Below, piece by piece: positions 33,338 through 45,414 of a stretch of 64,000 nt of DNA. The stretch covers positions 124,001 to 188,000 of the forward strand of contig QNQO01009167.1 of assembly GCA_003290165.1 (NCBI GenBank). Reading direction: 5' to 3'. Under the pieces are notes generated by a model. That model was not told the origin of the DNA. It saw only the letters and a list, made by a program, of their open reading frames with translations, and searched no databases. Each line of letters begins with the position of its first letter. Within the stretch, counting starts at the first letter, position 1. Both the position numbers and the translations under genes were made by a program. Source of the DNA: Berberis thunbergii (taxonomy: Eukaryota > Streptophyta > Magnoliopsida > Ranunculales > Berberidaceae).

Positions 33338-34189
33338 TTGATTTGGGTTTGAAGAAAACACACAACAGGAACCCAAATTTGATACGGGTTTGAAGAAGAA
33401 AACCCAACATTAAGCAATTGAAGAAAATCAACAGGAAGAACAGAAATCAAGAATCTTTCTTTGCAATTTGCAAACTCTTTTCCATGTTTATAACAGTGAA
33501 CCCAGGAAGCAAACTTGCAACTTCTTTTCCTGTTTGCAACTTCTTTGCAATTGAAGAAAACCAACAGGAAGCAGACTTTTAAAGGAAGACCACATAAAGA
33601 TCGGATGAAGTAAAAACTGATGTGAATCTTGCAAGGAAGACCACATAAAGACATGCTACTTCATTCTCCTCTTTCAAACCAAATCGATTTTTAAGTTGTT
33701 CGAGGGATGGTTCGGATGGAGGAATTTTTTAAAGGAGTTGCAAAAGATGACCAAGAGAATCACTTTCGTTTAGGTACTGCCATCTCTTCCAAACATTTGT
33801 CAATTATCCATACTCCCAACTTTATGCCACTTTCACCAAACAGAACTCTGTATTCTTCTAAAGAGAAAGAGATAAAGAGAATCTTACCTTGCAATTAGCC
33901 AAGCCAAAAGAAAGAAGTACAAGCTCATGTGCTTCACCGTCTCATGATAGATTCCTCAATGAAGATATTTGAGTACAAGAAGACTTTTAGTCCTGATAGA
34001 CTCCTTAATGAAGATATTTAAGTATAAGAAAACTTCTAATCTAGATAGAACTCTTCAATGAAGATGTTTCAATATAAGAAGACTTCTAATCCAGATGAAA
34101 CTCCTCGGTGAAAGTTTCTCAGTACAGAAGGAGCTTCATTTTTTTTGGCATGCTCCCTAGGCACATCTCTTTTGTTTAAAAAAAAAAAA
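33338..34189. other. 3' untranslated region of the Tat element
   Basis: Non-coding. Contains repeated ~50-bp phrases (GAAGATATTTGAGTACAAGAAGACTT type) at 33960-34110. It is probably also the promoter region for the antisense ORF. Confidence 0.5.
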
Positions 34190-34205
34190 GGAGATGAGGG
34201 GCATT
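34190..34205 (+). promoter_or_regulatory. Polypurine tract of the Tat element
   Basis: GGAGATGAGGGGCATT immediately before the 3' LTR. Confidence 0.75.
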
Positions 34206-34846
34206 TGTGGGAGCTAAAAATAACTTTTAGCCCAATTGAATAAAGAAGCCCAAAGATTTAGGCATTTCCTAAGAAACCCGAAGATTATCCACGAAAGCTA
34301 CAAGTATAGGAGGCCCGAGACCGGGCCCAATACAAACTCAGTCTCAGTAGAACATTATTTCCTCAGCAGATGAGAAGTGTTCGGCGTCAACCACCATGCT
34401 CAGTTGAGCACGTGGACTTGCAGAAGAGATACCTCAAAACGGGAAGTTATAACTAATCATGGAAGTTACAACTGCCTGAAAGAAGTTGTAACCGCTTGCA
34501 AGTAGATAACCAACTAATCTGAAACGTGTCTTGCTCATCAGGCACGTGTCTCACTCATCAGCCAGCAGTTAATTATTTCAGCCTTTATAAATAGTCAAAT
34601 GCAAAACTTTCTGGAGGTAACACTTTCCTGACTTACAATTTTCTCTTAAAATATAGAGATATTTCTCATTTTCCTAAATACATTATTCTAACTTTAGCAT
34701 TGGAGTCCCCGTGGCAAGCACCGCACCGGTGTCCAGAATTAATTTCTACCTTGTGCAGATTATTCCGCATGATCAGCACGTGATTCTACCTTATGCAGAT
34801 TGCTCCGAGTGATCAACACGTGAACCGACAGAAATTTGCATCCACG
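34206..34846 (+). repeat. 3' LTR of the Tat element, 641 bp
   Basis: Homologous end to end to 23338-23992 but visibly diverged (many substitutions and small indels), so the insertion is older than the copia element. Confidence 0.92.
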
Positions 34847-34851
34847 AGAGG

Positions 34852-35161
34852 GATATACAACCATTAAGCTATATGGCGCGTAACTCTTTGACACGAGCCT
34901 TAAATACATGGAAGAGCAACAACAATGATTCAAGTTTAGAACTTGTTCTTTCGGAACATGAATGCACAACATGTCTGATAGTGCCAATCAATAAAACACT
35001 TGTTCCATTTAAGCATAAAGGTCCTAGGGAATAGAAAGAACAAACGGATACCATACTACACCATCGAGGCTTGAAATCTTGGAGGATTATGATACGGTGG
35101 TATACACCGATATACAAGAAAAACGACAGATACAAGAAAAAGGGAAAGTAGTAGATATAAT
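34852..35161. other. Unassigned sequence, continuation of 22901-23332
   Basis: Joins 22901-23332 once the Tat element is removed. The joined sequence has a short open stretch across the junction (VVDYVTLNHIYILQNYPSKT) but no domain I recognise. Confidence 0.35.
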
Positions 35162-35706
35162 TATAGGAGCCAAAAATATTCCATGTCCCAATAGAATAAG
35201 AAGTCCAAAGATTTGGATTGTTCCCTAGAAGCCCTAAAATTACCCATAAAAGTTACAAATAGAGAAAGCCCAAGTCTGGGCCCAGTACAGCTCAACAGAA
35301 CAATTTTTTCTCAGCAGAAGAGTAGTGTTCAGTGCTGACCACGATGCTCAACTCAGCACACAAGCTTGCAAGAGTGGTGTCTCCAAGTAGGAAGTTACAA
35401 CTGCCAACGGGAGGTTACAACTATCTACGAAAGTTACAACTACCTGAGAAAAGTTACAACCGCCTGCAAGCAGATGACTCACTCATTTGCCACGTGTCTC
35501 ACTAATCTGCCATGTGTCTCAATAATCTGCCACGTGTCTCACTCGTCTGCCAGTAGTTTACTCATTCTGCCTCTACAAATAGCCAAACACAAAGCCATCT
35601 GAAGGTAATTTTTTCTTAATTCACTATGCTCTCTTCAAATACAGAAAAATAAATATTTTCCTAAAGGCATTGCTCTAACTTTGGCATCAGAAACCTCGTG
35701 GCTGGC
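35162..35706 (+). repeat. Tat-type LTR fragment cut by the Athila-like element
   Basis: Begins TATAGGAGCCAAAAAT (TG to TA) and follows the 23338 LTR through its U3 and TATA region up to TTTGGCATCAGAAACCTCGTGG, where the Athila LTR starts at 35707. Holds five AAGTTACAAC-type units and three GCCACGTGTCTCACT units. The remaining LTR part is not found on the other side. Confidence 0.85.
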
Positions 35707-37223
35707 TGATTACGCCCAAACAGTACATGCAGTCAATTGCAGTAAAAATTGGGGTGTCGATCCCACGAGGAAAAATGATCTACAAAACAAGGTCAAGAAA
35801 GAAAAACTACACAAAACTAAATGTAAGAAATTTTAGCAATTTTAAAATATGAAATTAAATTTAGTTTAATAAAAATCAAGTTTTGAGAAATGACAAGGTT
35901 CCAAGAATCCCTCCTAGATTTCACGCGCCAACTAGTATTGATTCGCTATGATGACTCAATTACGCGTTTCACATCCCAAACAATATAATCGGAAAAATAG
36001 ACTTTAATACATTAATATATCCTAATGTAAATGGATTTTAGATTTCACTTTTTCTAGAGAACACAAAGGTTGATCATATGTGATATCCTAAATTTACGAT
36101 ATATCCGGAGACAATAACGTAATAAAAGACGATCACATATAACTAACCTACCAGAATCAATTGATCTTTAATAATTCCACACATAAGAAAAGTGTGACTA
36201 AACTTATATGGAGAAGAAAAAGATAACCACCGGAATAATAATTTACGAAGAAATTTATGAAATCTGTCACTAAAATAACTTAAATTCCTATATTAAATAA
36301 AAGTGAGAATCATAAACACCATTATTCATCGTGAAAGCATAAAACGAATCAAATACTAATTAAGTACATTACATCTAGGAGTTCACCTCTTCGCCTGCGT
36401 GGGATTTAGTGATGCATGGTGAAGCTGATGACAGCAACAACGGTGTGGAGCTTCATCAGCATGGTGGCGCGTGGTGAATCAGTGATACACACTCTGCTGC
36501 TGTCTTGCGATGCGCACTCTGTTGTGTGTCCATTGCTGCTATGTCTTGGCTGCTGTTGCATGCGTTCTCTGTTGTTCTGGACAGCATATGTGCTGCTGCG
36601 TTATGGCCGCTTCTCCCCCGCACCATGATGTCCCCTTTTCTTCTTTTCAACTTTTTTGCATTTTGCTGCCTGTTGTCGTGCGTTTTTGGCCAAAGCCAAA
36701 ACTCTCCTCCTTCCTGTTGCATGTGTTTTGTGTTAAAAACAAAACAAAACTCCTCATTGCCCCCACCCCCCCAATTGGAAATCAAATCTCCTTTATCTTT
36801 TTGTGCAAATCAAATAAAATCAAACCACTCTTTGATGGTGGATCTCCAAGCCAAATCCAATTGGAAACAAAAGCAAAAGGAAATAAAAGGGTCACACCCC
36901 TTTTATTTGGATTATATTTTAATAAAAGGAAAAATGTGTTTGGCTATGTTCATCGATTTCACTTCTTTGTACCACCAAAATTCAAAATCAATTTCCTTTA
37001 TTTTTTCCCTTTGGTTCTCTTAATCTTTGGCTTGAGTATCTCTCGCTCCACTTCGTCAATTTGTCTATGAATCACCATTATTCGCCACGATAACGCAATT
37101 TTGTCGTTTAAATTCTAAATCTTACAAAAATACAAAAATAAATAATTAAACTAAAATACAATATTCAAAACACTAACAAATATAAATTAGGAGGTATATT
37201 ATGTAATAATTATGTGAACATCA
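35707..37223 (-). repeat. 3' LTR of the Athila-like element, 1517 bp
   Basis: On the minus strand starts TGATGTTCACATAATTATTAC and ends TTTGGGCGTAATCA. Contains CTCGTGGGATCGACACCCC near the end, as in the LTR at 59590-60859. The first half resembles the start of the solo LTR at 49796. Plus-strand ORFs at 36505-37070 are incidental. Confidence 0.85.
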
Positions 37224-37238
37224 AATACCCCCAAACCT
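37224..37238 (-). promoter_or_regulatory. Polypurine tract of the Athila-like element
   Basis: GGTTTGGGGGTATTT (minus strand) just before the LTR start. Confidence 0.75.
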
Positions 37239-39351
37239 ACATTTTGCTAGTCCTCGAGCAAAACAAAATTAAGAATAAAATCCTGACTCACTTTCATAGG
37301 AATCACGGTTGCACTTACCTTAACATTATTGACTCAATAAAACAAAATCTATTTTCTAAAAACATAATGCAAAAACATGGGCATTCTCATTTATTTTCCT
37401 CAGAGTATTTTTCTAATTGCTTAAAATTCAAGAAAAACAACAAACTAAAAAAATGTCACAATAGTATATCAATAGAGTACAATAATTTAATAGTATCTAA
37501 AGGTTAAATAAATTTCATAATCATTCTTAACTCGAAGTGTGTGTGTGAGAAACCTTATCAACATAACTCTTCGTCTCATAATAAAGATGTGACGAGATAA
37601 CCTTTAGAAAATACACTTCGACCACAAATAAAACACTCAGAGATTGGACACTCAGTTTATATGTGAGGAAAATGATATAAATTATGAAAAATGCAAACGT
37701 CTCACATATAATCATCATGAAAAACGAAATTTTCAAAGAGTGAAATGAATATGATCTCATGGACAAGAATATTGATTACTTTTGAGAACGTTGAATCAAA
37801 CACCATAGTTCTTGCCTATTCAATCTCCACATCTACTGAACCAACTTTCACTTAAGATCAATTAGGTATTTATTAGGTTATAATGGGGCTTGGATCATGG
37901 CAAACAATAATGGACAAAAAGGATATAAGAATTTCCTGAGAATGACTACACCCTTGAATAAACACATAGGGCATTGAAGAACAAATCAATGTTGTACACC
38001 ATTAATTTTTTCTTCATTACTTTTTTTTCAACTTTTTTTTTACATGCTTTTGTTTTCTTATAGGTTTTTCCCCCGTTTATACAATCAAACACTTTTACTT
38101 TGAGGGCGGATGAAATATATATTTTCAACTCTTTCTATTTGCCCATTCCATAAATATATTTCACCGTATACATTCTCAGAAAATTGGGTAAGGATAAAAT
38201 AATATAGGTATTACTCCTTGATTGGAGTATGTATTGGGAATGGGGACAACAAAGAGAAGGCTATGTAAAGGCTCAAAGGGCTGCAAATGGATATTTATTA
38301 TTGGGTTGGCTAAAAAGCTAAAAAAATGGTTTAAAGAAAGAAATGTCTATATTACTTCATAAGTTATAGTTAGTATTAGGACATCTCAACTAAATAAAGC
38401 AAGAAGTTCTAGTGTAAAGATTCAATTTTTATGTCATTCTTAAAGCAATCAATAAGAAAATCAAGAATAATGAGATCATCAACAAAATAATGCGGACTCA
38501 AGAAAAATCAGAGTGTAATTAATAACCCTCGAGAAATAAAGAATGACTCAAAACTCACCAGGGTTAAGTCTCCACTATATTCTAAGGTTTTCTAGTTCAA
38601 TATCTCACTAATCAACTTCAAATCATGTTGACTTGGCTTATAGTGCACGAATAGTCGAGTTGAAAAGTCTCACAAAATACATATAACATAAGGATAATAT
38701 CAAATATCATGTTTTCTACTAATATAACTATGTAACACGTGTTAGTACGTATTTTCTCAAAATTAAAGGCAACAAAAATATTCTCTAAAATTAAAACAGA
38801 CTCAAAACCCTTTTTTCACTTTTATTTTTTTTAAATTCACCAAGAGTTCAGATTTCGAATGCATTTTCATAAAGATCTTACACAATTACAGTAATCATCT
38901 AAGTATTCAATGGAGATTGAGTAGAACACAAAAATGACTTGGTTTAAATGTAAAATACGTTTTAAGCTCAAAGATTTTTGAAAATTGCACAAAAAATATA
39001 ATACCCAAACATTGTCCTCAATGTATAAAATAATAATCATCACAAATGAAGGCAAAAGAAAAGAGGAGGGTTAGAGTGATATTACCATGGTGAAGCTTTA
39101 CCAATTTCAAATAAACAATATCCTCACAGTCACCAAAATATAAGAAAATCATACCGATGGGAGAAATGAACACATGGGATGAGGGTCTCCGAGTGACTTC
39201 AGTAGCAACACTTAAAAATAACCTGAAACACTAAAAGAAAAACATAAAAGCAAAACCTAAACTAAACTAAAAGAAATAATAAATAATAAATAATAAATAA
39301 TAAATGAAAAAAAATTAATAAAAACATAAACTAAAGATAAGGTAGAGAACA
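37239..39351 (-). other. Non-coding spacer between integrase and 3' LTR of the Athila-like element
   Basis: Position where Athila elements may carry an env-like ORF, but no such frame is visible here. AT-rich, with a short AATAATAAAT microsatellite at about 39268-39306. Confidence 0.6.
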
Positions 39352-40980
39352 TCAAATCAAGTAAACAGGGGCAATCAGAGAGATCTCCTCTGGCACCTCT
39401 ACCCACTCCACATAGTGCTTCAAACGTTGCCCATGTACTCTAAATACTCTCTCATCTTTTGGATCTTCAATTTCTATGGAACCATTGGGAAAGTCTTGTT
39501 TTACCATGAATGGGCCCGTCCATCTCGATCTTAGCTTGCCAGGATGAAGATGAAGTCGTGAGTCATACAGATAGACTTGTTGGTTGGGCTCGAAATGTTT
39601 CCTCAGAATTTTCTTATCATGAGTTGCTTTCATCTTCACCTTGTATATTCGAGAATTGTCATAGGCATCATTCCGCAACTCCTCAATTTCAGCTAACTAA
39701 AGTTTCCGCTGAATACCTGCATCATTGAGATCAAAGTTAGTGTTTTTTACGGCCCAATAAGCGCGATGTTCTAACTCAACAGGTAAATGACAGTCTTTTC
39801 CATATATAAGCCGATATGAAGACATCCCAAGAATTGTCTTATAAGCAGTACGGTAAGAACAAAGTGCATCAGGAATGTGTAAGGACCAATCCTTCCTATC
39901 AGGATTCACCATCTTCTCCAAGATTTGTTTCACTTCTCGGTTTGCCAGCTCGGCTTGGCCATTTGTCTGCGGATGATAGGCATTGACAACCTGGTGATGA
40001 ACTCCATACATGTGCATCAAAGCTTCAAAAGGGCGATTACATAAATGAGTCCCCTGATCACTAATAATGGCTCGTGGTGTACCGAAACGGGATAGAATGC
40101 GTTCTTTGATAAACTTGACAACAGTGTTGTTGTCATTATTTCGGCATGCCACAACCTCAACCCATTTGGACACATAGTCCACTGCAAGCAAAATATACAA
40201 ATATCCAAAGGAAGGTGGAAAAGGTCCTATAAAATCAATCCCCAACAATCAAATATCTCAATGACTACAATGGGGTTAAGGGGCATCATGTGTCTCTAGG
40301 ACAGTGCACCTAACTTCTGGCATCTTTCACAACAACGACAATAATTGTTAGTGTCCTTAAACAATGTATTCCAATATAATCCAGACTGTAAAAATTTTGC
40401 AGCGGTCTTTTTATAGAAAAATGGCCTCCACAAGCTGCACTATGACAAAAATTTAAGACACTTTCAATCTCACCTTCAGGGATACAATGCCTCATGATTT
40501 GGTCGGGGCAATACTTATATAGATAGGGATCATCCCAATAAAAATTTCTTACATCAACCAAAAATTTGCGCTTATCTTGAGCACTCCATGATGATGGAAC
40601 TTCGCCAGAAACCAAGTAATTAACAATGTGTGCATACCATGGTACTTGAGTAACGGTGAATAGGTGTTCATCAGGGAAGTCATCACGGATGGGTGGGCCA
40701 TTGGTAGAGTCACTGAACTCCAAACGAGACAAGTGATTCGCCACAACATTCTCGACTCCCTTCTTATCCTTTATAGTTAGATCAAATTCCTGCAGAAGTA
40801 AAATCCACATAATCAACCTTGCCTTAGCATCCTTTTTAGAAAGAATGAACTTAAGAGCCGCATGGTCAGTAAAAACAGTGATAGGTGTACCAATCAAATA
40901 AGCACGAAATTTATCTAAAGCAAAAACTACAGCTAGCAGCTCTTTTTCAGTAGTCGAATAATTCTTTTGAGCATCATTAA
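39352..40980 (-). pseudogene. Athila-like RNase H (partial) and integrase
   Basis: Minus-strand order: the RNase H end around 40970-40700 (NYSTTEKELLAVVFALDKF across a frameshift, ITVFTDHAALKFILSKKDAK, GVENVVANHLSRLE), the His/Cys region (CIPEGEIESVLNFCHSAACG-GHF), then after a break the integrase core from 40248: LGIDFIGPFPPSFGYLY, VDYVSKWVEVVACRNND, IISDQGTHLCN, HPQTNGQAELANREVKQ. The D-D-E residues are intact in this core. The C-terminal domain (39678-39352) has LHPGKLRSRWTGPFMVKQ, the usual SH3-like module. The zinc-binding segment is scrambled by a frameshift near 40400, and stops separate the parts. Confidence 0.87.
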
Positions 40981-41889
40981 GTGTTCGAATAGGATAGTAA
41001 ACAACAAAGGTTTTCCATTCCCTTCACATCTACTTAAAACAACATTCAAGTGAAATAAACATGAATCAAAGGAATCACCAAAAATAGTCAAATCATCCAT
41101 GAATACTTCCATATATTTTTCAACCATGTCACTAAAAATACTCATCATGCATCTCTGAAACGTAGCCGGTGCATTACACAAACCAAATGGTATACGCCGA
41201 AAAGCATAAGTGCCAAAAGGACATGTGAAAGTAGTCTTATCCTGATCCTCTAATACAATCTCAATCTGATAATATTCTGAATACCCATCTAGAAAGCAAT
41301 AAAAAGAATGACCAGCTACTCGCTCTAAGTTTTGGTCTATGAATGGAAGTGGGAAGTGATCCTTGGGGGTGACAGAATTAAGTTTCCTATAATCAATGCA
41401 CATGCGCCACCTTGTCACCACCTTAGTAGGAACAGACACCCCCTCATCATTAGTCACCACCGTTATTCCCGATTTCTTGGGAACTACTTGAGTTGTACTA
41501 ACCCACTTGCTATCAGATATGGGATAAATTATGCTTGCATCTAACAATTTTAAGACTTCCTTTTTCACCACCTCTTTCATAGTAGGGTTAAGTAGTATTT
41601 GAGGGTCTCTACAAGGGTTAGCTCCTTCTTCTAAGTGAATCCTATGGGAACATATTAAGGGGCTAATACCTTTGATGTCAGCTATAGTCCAACCTAATGC
41701 AGATTTGTGCTCATGTAACATATTAATCAATTCTTCTTCTTGTGAGCTATCAAGCAAGAAAGAAATAATAATAGGAAAGGTATCACCTGGTCCGAGGAAT
41801 GCATGTTTAAGTCCCTCAGGCAGTGGAGCTATGTCAACTTTTGGAGTTTCCACGGTGGATGGTTGTGGTTTCTGTCTTTTCTTTGGCAA
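40981..41889 (-). pseudogene. Athila-like reverse transcriptase with internal deletion
   Basis: IHLEEGANPCRDPQILLNPT, LKLLDASIIYPISDSKWVST, WRMCIDYRKLNSVTPKDHFP, FLDGYSEYYQIEIVLEDQDK, RIPFGLCNAPATFQRCMMSI and FMDDLTIFGDS (catalytic DD). After NVVLSRCEGN the frame jumps directly to VVYYPIRTLNDAQ of the RNase H region, so the thumb/connection and most of the RNase H N-terminal half are missing, and a frameshift follows. Upstream, EELINMLHEHKSALGWTIAD is the standard start of the Athila RT region. Confidence 0.9.
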
Positions 41890-41989
41890 CTCCTCAAAGC
41901 ATGGTTGCCATTGTCATCCTCCTTTATCCTTTAACCCTGAAACAACAGAAATATCAAAAACATTTGCAGGATAAAGTGAATTCTCATAA

Positions 41990-43000
41990 TCAGAAATAGA
42001 GAGGAGGTACTCTAAGGTTTCAGAGTCCACTCTCAGGAGTGCCTCCTCTTATATCAGTGTGTCTATCATGTAGGTATGATGACACTCATCATCATCATGT
42101 GGTTGCTTGCTAATATTGAATATGTTGACCTCCAGAGTCATGTTCCAAAAAGACAACTTCGTTAGACCGTTCCAGCAATTGATAAGAGCGTTAGCTGTGG
42201 CAAGAAAAGGTCTACCTAAACTAATCGGAACTGTAGACTACATATTAACCACAGAATGAGTATCTAAAATAAGAAAGTCGACGGGATAGTAAAACTTATC
42301 AATCTGAAGCAAGACATCCTTGACTATTCCTCTTGGCTTCTTAACCGATCGATCGGCCAATTGTAGTACCACGGATGTGGGTTTAATCTTTCCTAAACCC
42401 TGTCGTAAGTAAATAGAATATGACATTAGATTTACACTTGCTCCTAAATCCAACAAGGCTTGGCCGAACTCATGAGTCCCAATCTGGCAAATGATTGTAG
42501 GACACCCTGGATCTTTGTAGTTGGGTGGTGTCCTCTGCTCAATCACCGCACTTACCTGTTCTGTCAAGAAAGCAGTCTTCTTGACATGATGTTTCCTCTT
42601 GATAGTGCATAGATCCTTGATGACCCTCGCATAAGTTGGTACCTGTTTAATCACATGCAGCAAAGGTAAGTTAATTTTAACCTGTTTCAAGTGTTCTAGA
42701 ATCTCACCATGCATTTCTGATTTCTTTACAGTAGGTCGTAGTGCTTGAGAAAAAGAGACTGAAACTGGAATGTTCTTGTTGGGCTCATCCTCAAGGATGC
42801 TCTCCTTTGCACTTGGGGAGGTGCCTATAGTCGTTGACGAGCTTGATCCATCTAAATTATTACCAGGTCGAGTAGTGATGGCATTAACCTCTTTGACATT
42901 CTGAGAGTCTGAAGTAGAGGTTTGTGCCATAATTTGGCCCTTCGGATTTGCTTGAGGGTGTGACGGAAATTGGCCCCGCTCTTGTACTGTCAATGAACTT
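41990..43000 (-). pseudogene. Athila-like protease region
   Basis: 42993-42238 (minus) contains CPTIICQIGTHEFGQALLDL-GASVNLMSYSIY, an aspartic protease with D-L-G-A-S, the form usual in Athila, followed by VVLQLADRSVKKPRGIVKDV. After a stop at 42238 the linker continues with PFLATANALINCWNGLTKLS and MTLEVNIFNISKQP to about 42060. The N-terminal part is the acidic/Pro linker between gag and protease with KINLPLLHVIKQVPTYA. Confidence 0.85.
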
Positions 43001-43116
43001 GTCAGCTTGGTTGTCTGGCTTTTGATCCCATTGTTCTCTTATGCCAACGGTGTCAATGCAACCTCAAATTTTTTATTAGTTTTACCTTGTGCCTCTATAA
43101 ATGCATGTAATGTGTC

Positions 43117-43760
43117 TTATAAGGAACTTCTGTTCGATTGTGCATTGTATGGAGGTGCAGGGTATGACTTAGGTGGTTGTGTCTGTGAGTGTGTAGGTTG
43201 GTCTGCTTCGGACCTCCAGCCAAAGTTAGAGTGATCTCTCCAGCCAGAATTATAAGTGTTAGAGAATGGTGAATAAAGCTTCTTATACATCCGTAAGGTG
43301 ATACATTGTTCCTCATAAACCCCTCTCATCTCAGTCAAGGTTGGGCAATCCCGTGCGAAGTGTTCAACTCCCCCGCATATAAAACAGGCGTCCTGTAGCT
43401 CAACTTTGGCAACAGTATGTGTGGGCCTACCATCCTTGGTCTTAAGTGCCTCTAACTTCCTAGTTGCTCTATCTAATTGGGCTCTAAGGTTGTTCTCTTC
43501 CCTAAGTTGGTAAACTCCAGCTGGGCGTATTCTATTCGTGCTCTCAGTAACACTTGGATCAATCCAAGTATGAGCATTTTCAGCCAAGTCATAAACAAAA
43601 CACTTGAACCAGTCCAAGTATGAGCTTTTTCACCCAGTAGCGCATAAGAGCACCCCGGCTGGGCATGGCCTGATGTTATTGACATCCTGGAAATCTGATG
43701 TACCACCCCGCTGGACCTGGCACTATTTGCAACCTGTTGATTTGCTGAGTACCACCGCAC
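43117..43760 (-). pseudogene. Athila-like gag C-terminal part with zinc knuckle
   Basis: Contains LDRATRKLEALKTKDGRP and CFICGGVEHFARDCP, a CCHC knuckle. Upstream, a short direct repeat (AENAHTWIDPSV / GEKAHTWTGSSV) suggests a small duplication around 43560-43640. The gag core domain is absent, consistent with 5' truncation. Confidence 0.75.
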
Positions 43761-43792
43761 TGAGGCGGCGACAAACCAAAAGGGTTGTATAA

Positions 43793-44396
43793 TTTATTTT
43801 ACTAACTTAAATGCTTAATTGTTAATTACAATTTTATTTCATAAATTTGATAAATTGCTTTCACCTTTCATGTTCAATTAAAACTTGATATGTTTGGTAG
43901 TTAGATTCACATTTTATCAATATTCAAAGCATGTGCTAACAAATATTGAGCTTGAACTTTGATTAAGTGTGTCATAAAAAAACACTTAATGCTTGGTAAG
44001 AGTTTATTTGCTTGAGATAAATTGTTCATGTTTGACAGAAACTTGATATGATTGGAATTGAATTTTAATGATCACATTTTCGGTGCAAGCAGGGGATCCT
44101 CATCCCTAAAGCTTCTCGTTTATAAATTCAGTAATTTAGATTTAAATATATTTGTCAACTCACCGGTGAGTCCAAACCCCACAAAACCCATCTCATCCAT
44201 CTTTTCCTTTTAATTTATTTTTCTTATTTTTAATTTATTTTTAGTTTAGTTTTAAAAACACTGTAACCCCATTTTTCTGTAAATTAGTTTAGATAAATTC
44301 TAAAATTCAATTGCATACACTTTCCTCGTGGGATCGACCGTGCACTTGCGGTTATTACAAATGGCCTATTTTTTTAGGTCGATTAAACCCGCAACA
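43793..44396 (+). repeat. 3' portion of an Athila-like LTR, plus strand
   Basis: Ends TTAAACCCGCAACA at 44396, where the antisense-ORF sequence resumes. Contains CTCGTGGGATCGACCGTGCA and CTTGCGGTTATTACAA, shared with the solo LTR at 49796-51727. The 5' part is lost at the junction with the minus-strand Athila element. Confidence 0.6.
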
Positions 44397-45000
44397 AGTA
44401 GCAAGAAAGGCCGAGGACCAACTCGAACAAGGATGGCATGAACTCAGTGCTATGAAGAACAGTCTGGCCACATAACAGTCTCATGTCGATGCGCTAACTG
44501 GAAAGTTGGAGCTACTGGAGCATTACCTTATTGATGCAAAGGTGCGAGAAGAAAAGTTTTTCAAGGAACAAGGCAAATGTGAGTTCCGCTGGATTGTTCA
44601 TGGCTGGCTAGAGCTGTTGGCATTGATGAAGAAGGAGCATTCAGAATGGGATCTTAGGCATTACAAGAAGATGTCATATGTGGACTTGTCTGTTACCTCT
44701 GAGTTGTCGGGTGAGGAGGATAGTTTGATCCCTGATGTCCAAGTCGAAGCGCGTACAGATGCAACTTCTGCCCATGTTCCTCTTACGCTTGGCTCTTCTG
44801 TTTCTGTACCTTCTCCTGATTATGAGCAAACTTTGTGTGTTCGTACACTTTTTGTCTTGCCCATTAATAAAATCAATATTTTTCGTTTCGTACTTGACTT
44901 CTTTATTGTAGGTTTTTTGTTTTGCCTTGTCGTCTTACTTTGGAATAAGTTGGTTGAATCAATAAGACGTTGTCTAGTCTGTTTACGACAGAGCGCTTGA
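44397..45000 (+). pseudogene. C-terminal coiled-coil part of a Tat antisense ORF
   Basis: The plus frame gives AEDQLEQGWHELSAMKNSLA, then after a stop at 44477-44479 VDALTGKLELLEHYLIDAKV and FRWIVHGWLELLALMKKEHS, then SELSGEEDSLIPDVQ and a Pro/Ser-rich tail, with AATAAAATC at 44866. This is the organisation of the C-terminal half of the antisense ORFs at 11257-13880 and 30386-32947. The N-terminal half is replaced by the LTR fragment ending at 44396. Confidence 0.6.
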
Positions 45001-45414
45001 CCACTTTGTATTTTACTCGGGGGTCATTGTTGCGTAGTTATGTCCGATAGCGGGCATGTTGCGAACAATTTAAATGGAGGTGGAGTCACCCGAGTTGTAT
45101 CTTGTCCCATAGGTAAGCTACTTGAGCTTTTTCTTGTTTGTCTAACTAGTCGGCTGTAGTTGTTGCCGCAAGCAAGCTGTAGTGGCCAAAAATACGTGTC
45201 AGAGTGTTCACACCTAGTTAGGTGTTGTAAGCTCGGGTTGGCGTCCTAATTAGCTTTCATCTGGGCACCGGTTGTACTATCCTTGTATGAGCACGAGTGG
45301 CCTTTTTCTAATGTTAGAATGTCAATCCGTTTGAGCGTGAAGGCGCTGACTTAGCTAAGCTCATATAAGTCATTCGCAGTCATGAGGGTGAGCGGAGATC
45401 GTGTGGAGAGTTGT

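Larger units (their letters stand above)
23338..34846 (+). mobile_element. Tat-lineage Ty3/gypsy retrotransposon, full length (11.5 kb)
   Basis: Perfect 5-bp duplication agagg (23333-23337, 34847-34851). 5' LTR 23338-23992, 3' LTR 34206-34846, both starting TGTGGGAGC. Sense gag-protease-RT-RNase H-integrase with an additional second RNase H, then a repeat-rich spacer, then an ORF on the minus strand, then a polypurine tract. The second RNase H and the antisense ORF place it in the Tat lineage. All reading frames are broken. The terminal CA of the 3' LTR has become CG. A Mutator MITE sits at 33144-33328. Confidence 0.92.
35707..43790 (-). mobile_element. Athila-like Ty3/gypsy element, minus strand, 5'-truncated
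   Basis: 3' LTR 35707-37223, polypurine tract 37224-37238, a 2.1-kb non-coding spacer, then integrase, RNase H, RT, protease and gag in reverse order up to about 43760. The protease linker GRPFLATANALIN-type sequence and the RT block resemble the Athila lineage. No 5' LTR or PBS is present; the copy ends where an oppositely oriented LTR fragment begins. Confidence 0.85.

Noticed and set aside
36505..37070. Plus-strand frames of 170-190 codons rich in Cys, Leu and Phe
   Set aside because: They lie inside the Athila 3' LTR (minus strand), overlap each other in two frames, and have no domain or codon bias.
37239..39351. Search for an env-like ORF of Athila
   Set aside because: No frame longer than about 80 codons and no transmembrane pattern on the element's coding strand.
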